A DNA stretch of 17,921 bases, taken from assembly GCA_900769095.1 (NCBI GenBank), contig CAAGFH010000159.1, positions 1 to 17,921 on the forward strand, in the 5' to 3' direction. This DNA comes from Methanobacteriaceae archaeon. Lineage in GTDB: Archaea; Methanobacteriota; Methanobacteria; Methanobacteriales; Methanobacteriaceae. Shown here one piece after another: positions 15,088 through 17,921 of this stretch (its first letter is position 1; each line of letters begins with the position of its first letter). The notes under the pieces are model-generated. The model was not told where the DNA came from. It made no database searches and worked only from the letters and a program-made list of their open reading frames with translations. The translations under genes were made by a program, and so were the position numbers.

Positions 15088-16197
15088 TCACTCATACCTT
15101 AATGCTTCTGTTGGAGGAAGTTTAACCGCTTTAATAGCAGGATACAACCCACCAATAATTCCAACAACTATTGCAATTGAAAATGCCTGGATGAAAATTT
15201 TAGGACTAAACAGTGGGGTAATTCCCATTTGCGGACCAAGTAAAGTACATGCTCCAAATCCAATTAATGAACCAATAATTGCAGATACAACTGTAATTAC
15301 AAGTGATTCACCAACAATCATGGTTAAAATCTTTTTATTGGACCATCCAACAGCTTTTAAAACTCCAATTTCACGTGTTCTTTCAAATACAGACATTAAC
15401 ATTGTATTGATAATTCCTAAACCACCAACAACAATAGCTAAAAGTGAAATTGCCCAAGTAGATGCCTGAAGCATATTTAACATATCAGCCATCTGACCCA
15501 TTTCCATAACTGAAGTCACAGTAGTAATGTTTTCCCCATACATTGCATCAATTCTATCTGCAACAGTTTGAGGATCTTCACCTTTGTTTACTTTAACATA
15601 AATATTTGAAATGGAATCTTCATCATCCATTAATTCTCCAACTTTGGAAATGGAAGTAAATACTCCACCAGCCATGTTTTGATCACCGGTTTGGTAAATA
15701 CCAACAACTTCAAAGTCTTCACCATTGATTACAATATTATCTCCAACAGAATAATTGTTGTCATCAGCATATATTTCACCTAAAATAGCTTCAGATGTAT
15801 TATCTTCAAACATTCTTCCGTCTTTGATTGAAATATCTGCCAACTCACTACCGGACGGGTCAATACCGATTAATGTATTCATATAATCATCACCAACCGA
15901 GGTCAAAACAACATAAATTGCATAAGCCTTATCTACACCAGACACATTGGCAATCTTTTCTGTCCAGTTTGCATCAATCGTATTGGTTCCGTATGCAGAA
16001 TCTCCAGTTTCTTTTCCAGAAATTGAAAAGTCCGCACCTCCCGCGTGAATTGTTTCTTCAAAAGTATCTATTAAACCATCAGTAATTCCACCAAGAGCAA
16101 CAATAACGACAATTCCTATTGCAATCCCTACAATAGCTAAAATTGCACTATTTTTCCTCCTAAATGGATTTTTAAGAATAAATTTTAAAAATGACAT
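15088..16197 (-). CDS. MacB/FtsX-family ABC transporter permease
   Basis: The 369-residue protein has an N-terminal membrane segment, a large extracellular MacB periplasmic-core domain (about residues 40-240) and three C-terminal segments, with the typical NTMLMSVFERTREIGVLKAV loop and the ending PPTEALRYE. The start is ATG 16197 (MSFLKFILKNPFRRKN), which fits the family; the open frame extends 15 residues further to 16242, but a TATA box about 27 nt before 16197 would exclude that extension. Only one ATPase partner and no adaptor protein are present, as expected without an outer membrane. The extracellular domain presumably senses or handles a surface substrate, unknown here. Confidence 0.88.
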   Translation of the reverse strand: MSFLKFILKNPFRRKNSAILAIVGIAIGIVVIVALGGITDGLIDTFEETIHAGGADFSISGKETGDSAYGTNTIDANWTEKIANVSGVDKAYAIYVVLTSVGDDYMNTLIGIDPSGSELADISIKDGRMFEDNTSEAILGEIYADDNNYSVGDNIVINGEDFEVVGIYQTGDQNMAGGVFTSISKVGELMDDEDSISNIYVKVNKGEDPQTVADRIDAMYGENITTVTSVMEMGQMADMLNMLQASTWAISLLAIVVGGLGIINTMLMSVFERTREIGVLKAVGWSNKKILTMIVGESLVITVVSAIIGSLIGFGACTLLGPQMGITPLFSPKIFIQAFSIAIVVGIIGGLYPAIKAVKLPPTEALRYE

Positions 16198-16218
16198 ATA
16201 TAATAAATAGATCAAGAG

Positions 16219-16228
16219 TATATAAATA
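16219..16228. promoter_or_regulatory. Shared TATA region between permease and DUF3781 genes
   Basis: TATATAAATA reads as a TATA element on both strands. On the minus strand it is about 27 nt from ATG 16197 (leaderless permease); on the plus strand it predicts a start near 16249-16250. One element may serve both directions, or a second one may be hidden in the AT-rich DNA. Confidence 0.4.
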
Positions 16229-16271
16229 AGTAAGTATAGCATTTACTAAGATGCAAAAAATGAGTGATAAA

Positions 16272-16511
16272 ATGCATAAAGAAGAATTATTAAAAAATGT
16301 TGATAAAATCCACACAACTGAAATGGGTGTTGGAAGAATACAAAAAAATCTTGAAATAAGTGAAGAACCTGTTAGCTATTGTATTTCAAAACTTAAAAAG
16401 GAATCATCAAAAGTTGATAAACAGGGAAAAAACTATTATGTTGAAGTTGATGATTGTAGAATTACAATTAATTCCAGCAGTTTTACTATTATAACTGCTC
16501 ATAAAAACTAA
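16272..16511 (+). CDS. DUF3781-family protein
   Basis: The 79-residue protein fits the DUF3781 family as I recall it: an HTTExGxxRIxKNL-type opening (here IHTTEMGVGRIQKNLEI), a GKNYYVEVDDCRITIN core and the ending SSFTIITAHK. The family is known mostly from Firmicutes and its function is unknown. Two earlier in-frame ATGs (16251 and 16260) exist; I chose ATG 16272 because GTGAT at 16262-16266 is a Shine-Dalgarno at proper spacing, although a start at 16251 could be leaderless. It sits alone between divergent and convergent genes, so the context gives no role. Lateral transfer from bacteria is possible. Confidence 0.7.
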   Translation: MHKEELLKNVDKIHTTEMGVGRIQKNLEISEEPVSYCISKLKKESSKVDKQGKNYYVEVDDCRITINSSSFTIITAHKN

Positions 16512-16523
16512 TTTTAAAAATTA

Positions 16524-16551
16524 AAAAAAGAAGAGATAAATTAAATCTCTT
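16524..16551 (-). terminator. Hairpin and T-run ending fbp
   Basis: AAGAGAT (16531-16537) and ATCTCTT (16545-16551) form a 7-bp stem around a 7-nt loop, 6 nt past the fbp stop. On the minus strand it is followed by a run of T residues (16523-16529). The same region may also end the DUF3781 transcript. Confidence 0.5.
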
Positions 16552-16556
16552 TAAAT

Positions 16557-17651
16557 TTATTCCATATCTTCGAATCTGGATTCTAATTTTTCCATTACAC
16601 CAGGTAATGAAGTGTATTCCATTTCCTCAGCAGGTAATCTGTGAGGTTCGAAAGGACCGTGTCTTCTGAGGTAGCTTGCAATGTTTGCTGCTTGTTCACG
16701 AGCAGGGTCGAATGCAGGGTCATCGAATAAGTCTACAGGACCGATTAATTGACCGTTAGCTACTTGGAAACCTAAACCAACTACTCTAGGTGGTCCGTCA
16801 AATCTGATTGGGTTTGCTTCTGCTTCAGATACAGGCATTAATGGACCGTTGTGTGATCCTCTCATCCATCCACTTACGATGTGTGGGAATGCGAATGGGT
16901 CAACACATTCTCCGTTTGCAGGGAAACCAGATTGTGCTCTTACAATACATACTGGGTCGTCTTTACCAACGTATTCTCCAGCCATTAAATTTAATTTTTC
17001 AGTACTTACTGCAGCTGCGATTTCACCGTTTTTCTTCCATACTCTTTTAATTACGTATCTTCCAGTAGAACCGATTAATGCAAGTAAATCGTACATTTCT
17101 TCAGGACAGTTTAATACAACTTTTCTGTGTTCGATTACGTCGAATACTTCAAATTTGAATCCTTCGTGTAAACTTGGGTCAATTACAAGACCTGCAGTGT
17201 TGAATGGGTCTGCAAACATTCTAAATACTGGTAAGTTGAATGCACCAGGTTCAGTTTTGTCACAGCAGAATACGAGTACTGGATCAGATGGTCTTTCTTC
17301 GAATTCAAATTCAGCTACACCAGGACCCATACCTTTGATGTTACCTGAGAAAGTATCAGATAATAAGTCTTGACCTGCACCGTATAATTTTAATTCACGT
17401 GCTCTTTCGGTAGCTTTCATGAAAGCATCGTATGCAGCTTTGTGTACTTCTTCGTTTTCTTCCCCTTTGTCGTGGGTCATAATCAAGTCAATGTCGTCTC
17501 CACAACGGGATATATAATAATCTTTTATGATACCTGCTTCTAAAGCTTCGTTTAAAACTTCGTCACAAATATCAATTAATTCTGGGTGTGCTACACAGTG
17601 TCCAGACACACTTCCAATATCAGCTTTAATTACACTAACAGTAGTTTTCAT
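16557..17651 (-). CDS. fbp: Bifunctional FBP aldolase/phosphatase (class V FBPase)
   Basis: The 364-residue protein is the archaeal fructose-1,6-bisphosphate aldolase/phosphatase, the one-enzyme step from triose phosphates to fructose 6-phosphate in gluconeogenesis. Residues matching the known active site are D11, H18, D52-D53 (RCGDDIDL), D130-K131 (CCDKTEPGAFN), Y226 and K229 (GEYVGKDDP), the last being the aldolase Schiff-base lysine. Length is typical. The ATG at 17651 has a GAGG Shine-Dalgarno at about -10. Codons look more C-ending and uniform than in neighbours, as for a highly expressed gene. An inverted-repeat cluster covers the predicted promoter. Confidence 0.96.
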   Translation of the reverse strand: MKTTVSVIKADIGSVSGHCVAHPELIDICDEVLNEALEAGIIKDYYISRCGDDIDLIMTHDKGEENEEVHKAAYDAFMKATERARELKLYGAGQDLLSDTFSGNIKGMGPGVAEFEFEERPSDPVLVFCCDKTEPGAFNLPVFRMFADPFNTAGLVIDPSLHEGFKFEVFDVIEHRKVVLNCPEEMYDLLALIGSTGRYVIKRVWKKNGEIAAAVSTEKLNLMAGEYVGKDDPVCIVRAQSGFPANGECVDPFAFPHIVSGWMRGSHNGPLMPVSEAEANPIRFDGPPRVVGLGFQVANGQLIGPVDLFDDPAFDPAREQAANIASYLRRHGPFEPHRLPAEEMEYTSLPGVMEKLESRFEDME

Positions 17652-17666
17652 ATTATTAACCTCGAT

Positions 17667-17686
17667 TAGTAAATTTCCATTTACTA
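17667..17686. promoter_or_regulatory. 20-bp inverted repeat before fbp (possible operator or leader hairpin)
   Basis: TAGTAAAT (17667-17674) and ATTTACTA (17679-17686) form a perfect inverted repeat around TTCC. It lies 15 nt upstream of the fbp ATG, just before the Shine-Dalgarno and over the predicted transcription start. It could be an operator or an RNA hairpin. Confidence 0.5.
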
Positions 17687-17715
17687 TACATTTATTAATT
17701 TTATATTGTATAGTA
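17682..17715. promoter_or_regulatory. Inverted repeat flanking the fbp TATA box
   Basis: TACTATACA (17682-17690) and TGTATAGTA (17707-17715) are 9-bp perfect inverted half-sites with a 16-nt spacer. The spacer contains the likely minus-strand TATA element AATATAAAATTAA. Half-site centres are 25 bp apart, and the left one overlaps the 20-bp repeat at 17667-17686. Confidence 0.5.
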
Positions 17716-17731
17716 TTTAATTATTATGATT

Positions 17732-17740
17732 AAAAAAAAA
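17732..17740 (-). terminator. T9 terminator of the right-edge gene
   Basis: An A9 run on the plus strand is T9 on the minus strand, 16 nt after the stop of the partial gene at 17756. A second T5 lies between. No hairpin is needed for archaeal termination. Confidence 0.45.
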
Positions 17741-17755
17741 GTATAAAAAGAAAAC

Positions 17756-17921
17756 TTAATCAAGTCTTCTAATATTTTCAAAAGCTTTTTGAACTTCAGC
17801 GTCCTGATTCATATCTTCACATGCCTGTTTAACACGTTCTAAATCAGCACGGGTTTCAGGATATTTAGGAACTGCACTACACCCCCCATCATCGATTTTG
17901 GATATTTCAAAAGTTCCTATC
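17756..17921 (-). CDS. C-terminal fragment of an unrecognised protein
   Basis: Fifty-four codons run from the right window edge to TAA 17756-17758. The residues include IGTFEISKIDDGGCSAVP, then KYPETRADLERVKQ and an acidic, helical tail ending ENIRRLD. The codon pattern is coding-like and a T9 terminator follows. An internal ATG (17804 region) is unlikely to be the start because coding sequence extends well before it. I do not recognise the family. It is transcribed in the same direction as fbp and lies upstream of it, but fbp appears to have its own promoter. Confidence 0.7.
   Translation of the reverse strand, partial: IGTFEISKIDDGGCSAVPKYPETRADLERVKQACEDMNQDAEVQKAFENIRRLD

Noticed and set aside
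15047..15469. 140-codon open frame antisense to the ABC permease
   Set aside because: Shadow of a hydrophobic coding sequence; no independent support.
16849..17373. 174-codon open frame antisense to fbp
   Set aside because: A consequence of strong codon bias in a highly expressed gene; no promoter, Shine-Dalgarno or recognisable protein.

Overview
The window reads as a stretch of an AT-rich methanogenic archaeon of the Methanobacteriales, most like Methanobrevibacter. Indicators are a methanofuran-pathway kinase (mfnE), the archaeal bifunctional FBP aldolase/phosphatase, aEF-1beta, RadB, ABCE1, Pth2, a likely archaeal inositol-lipid synthase, TATA-box promoters, GGTGAT/GGAGG Shine-Dalgarno sites, and oligo-T terminators. 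Most genes are core archaeal housekeeping genes; I saw no rRNA, tRNA, CRISPR array or insertion sequence.

Layout. 1-48: 5' end of an unknown minus-strand gene leaving the window. 144-1397 (+): TctA-like membrane protein, convergent with a zinc-ribbon SAM methyltransferase (1402-2298, -). 2460-3988 (+): DASS/SLC13 anion symporter broken by one frameshift and one in-frame stop. 4143-6379 (+): two-gene pilus/secretion module, a TadA-type ATPase and a TadC-type membrane protein whose real start appears to be a non-canonical ATT at 5546. 6467-7961 (-): operon pth2 > mfnE > 53-aa zinc ribbon > aEF-1beta. 8064-9842 (+): ABCE1. 9870-12156 (-): tight three-gene operon (PLP aminotransferase > QueG-like double-cluster Fe-S protein > DGC-domain putative zinc-binding protein) with no assigned pathway. 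12214-13530 (-): radB and a Sua5/TsaC-type gene. 13578-14383 (+): CDP-alcohol phosphotransferase and a DUF357 protein, start-stop overlapped. 14380-16197 (-): MacB-type ABC permease and ATPase. 16272-16511 (+): DUF3781 protein. 16557-17651 (-): fbp with an operator-like set of inverted repeats. 17756-17921 (-): C-terminal part of an unrecognised gene.

The sequence repeatedly shows tight archaeal gene expression: Shine-Dalgarno sites inside the preceding gene's stop region, ATGA overlaps, GTGAT Shine-Dalgarno sites that can be misread as GTG starts, and a few apparently leaderless genes with a TATA box 22-27 nt before the ATG. No clearly new defence or mobile system is visible. The best leads are the aminotransferase/Fe-S/DGC operon, the ATT-started TadC protein, the broken symporter, the fbp control region and the DUF3781 gene, which is probably of bacterial origin.
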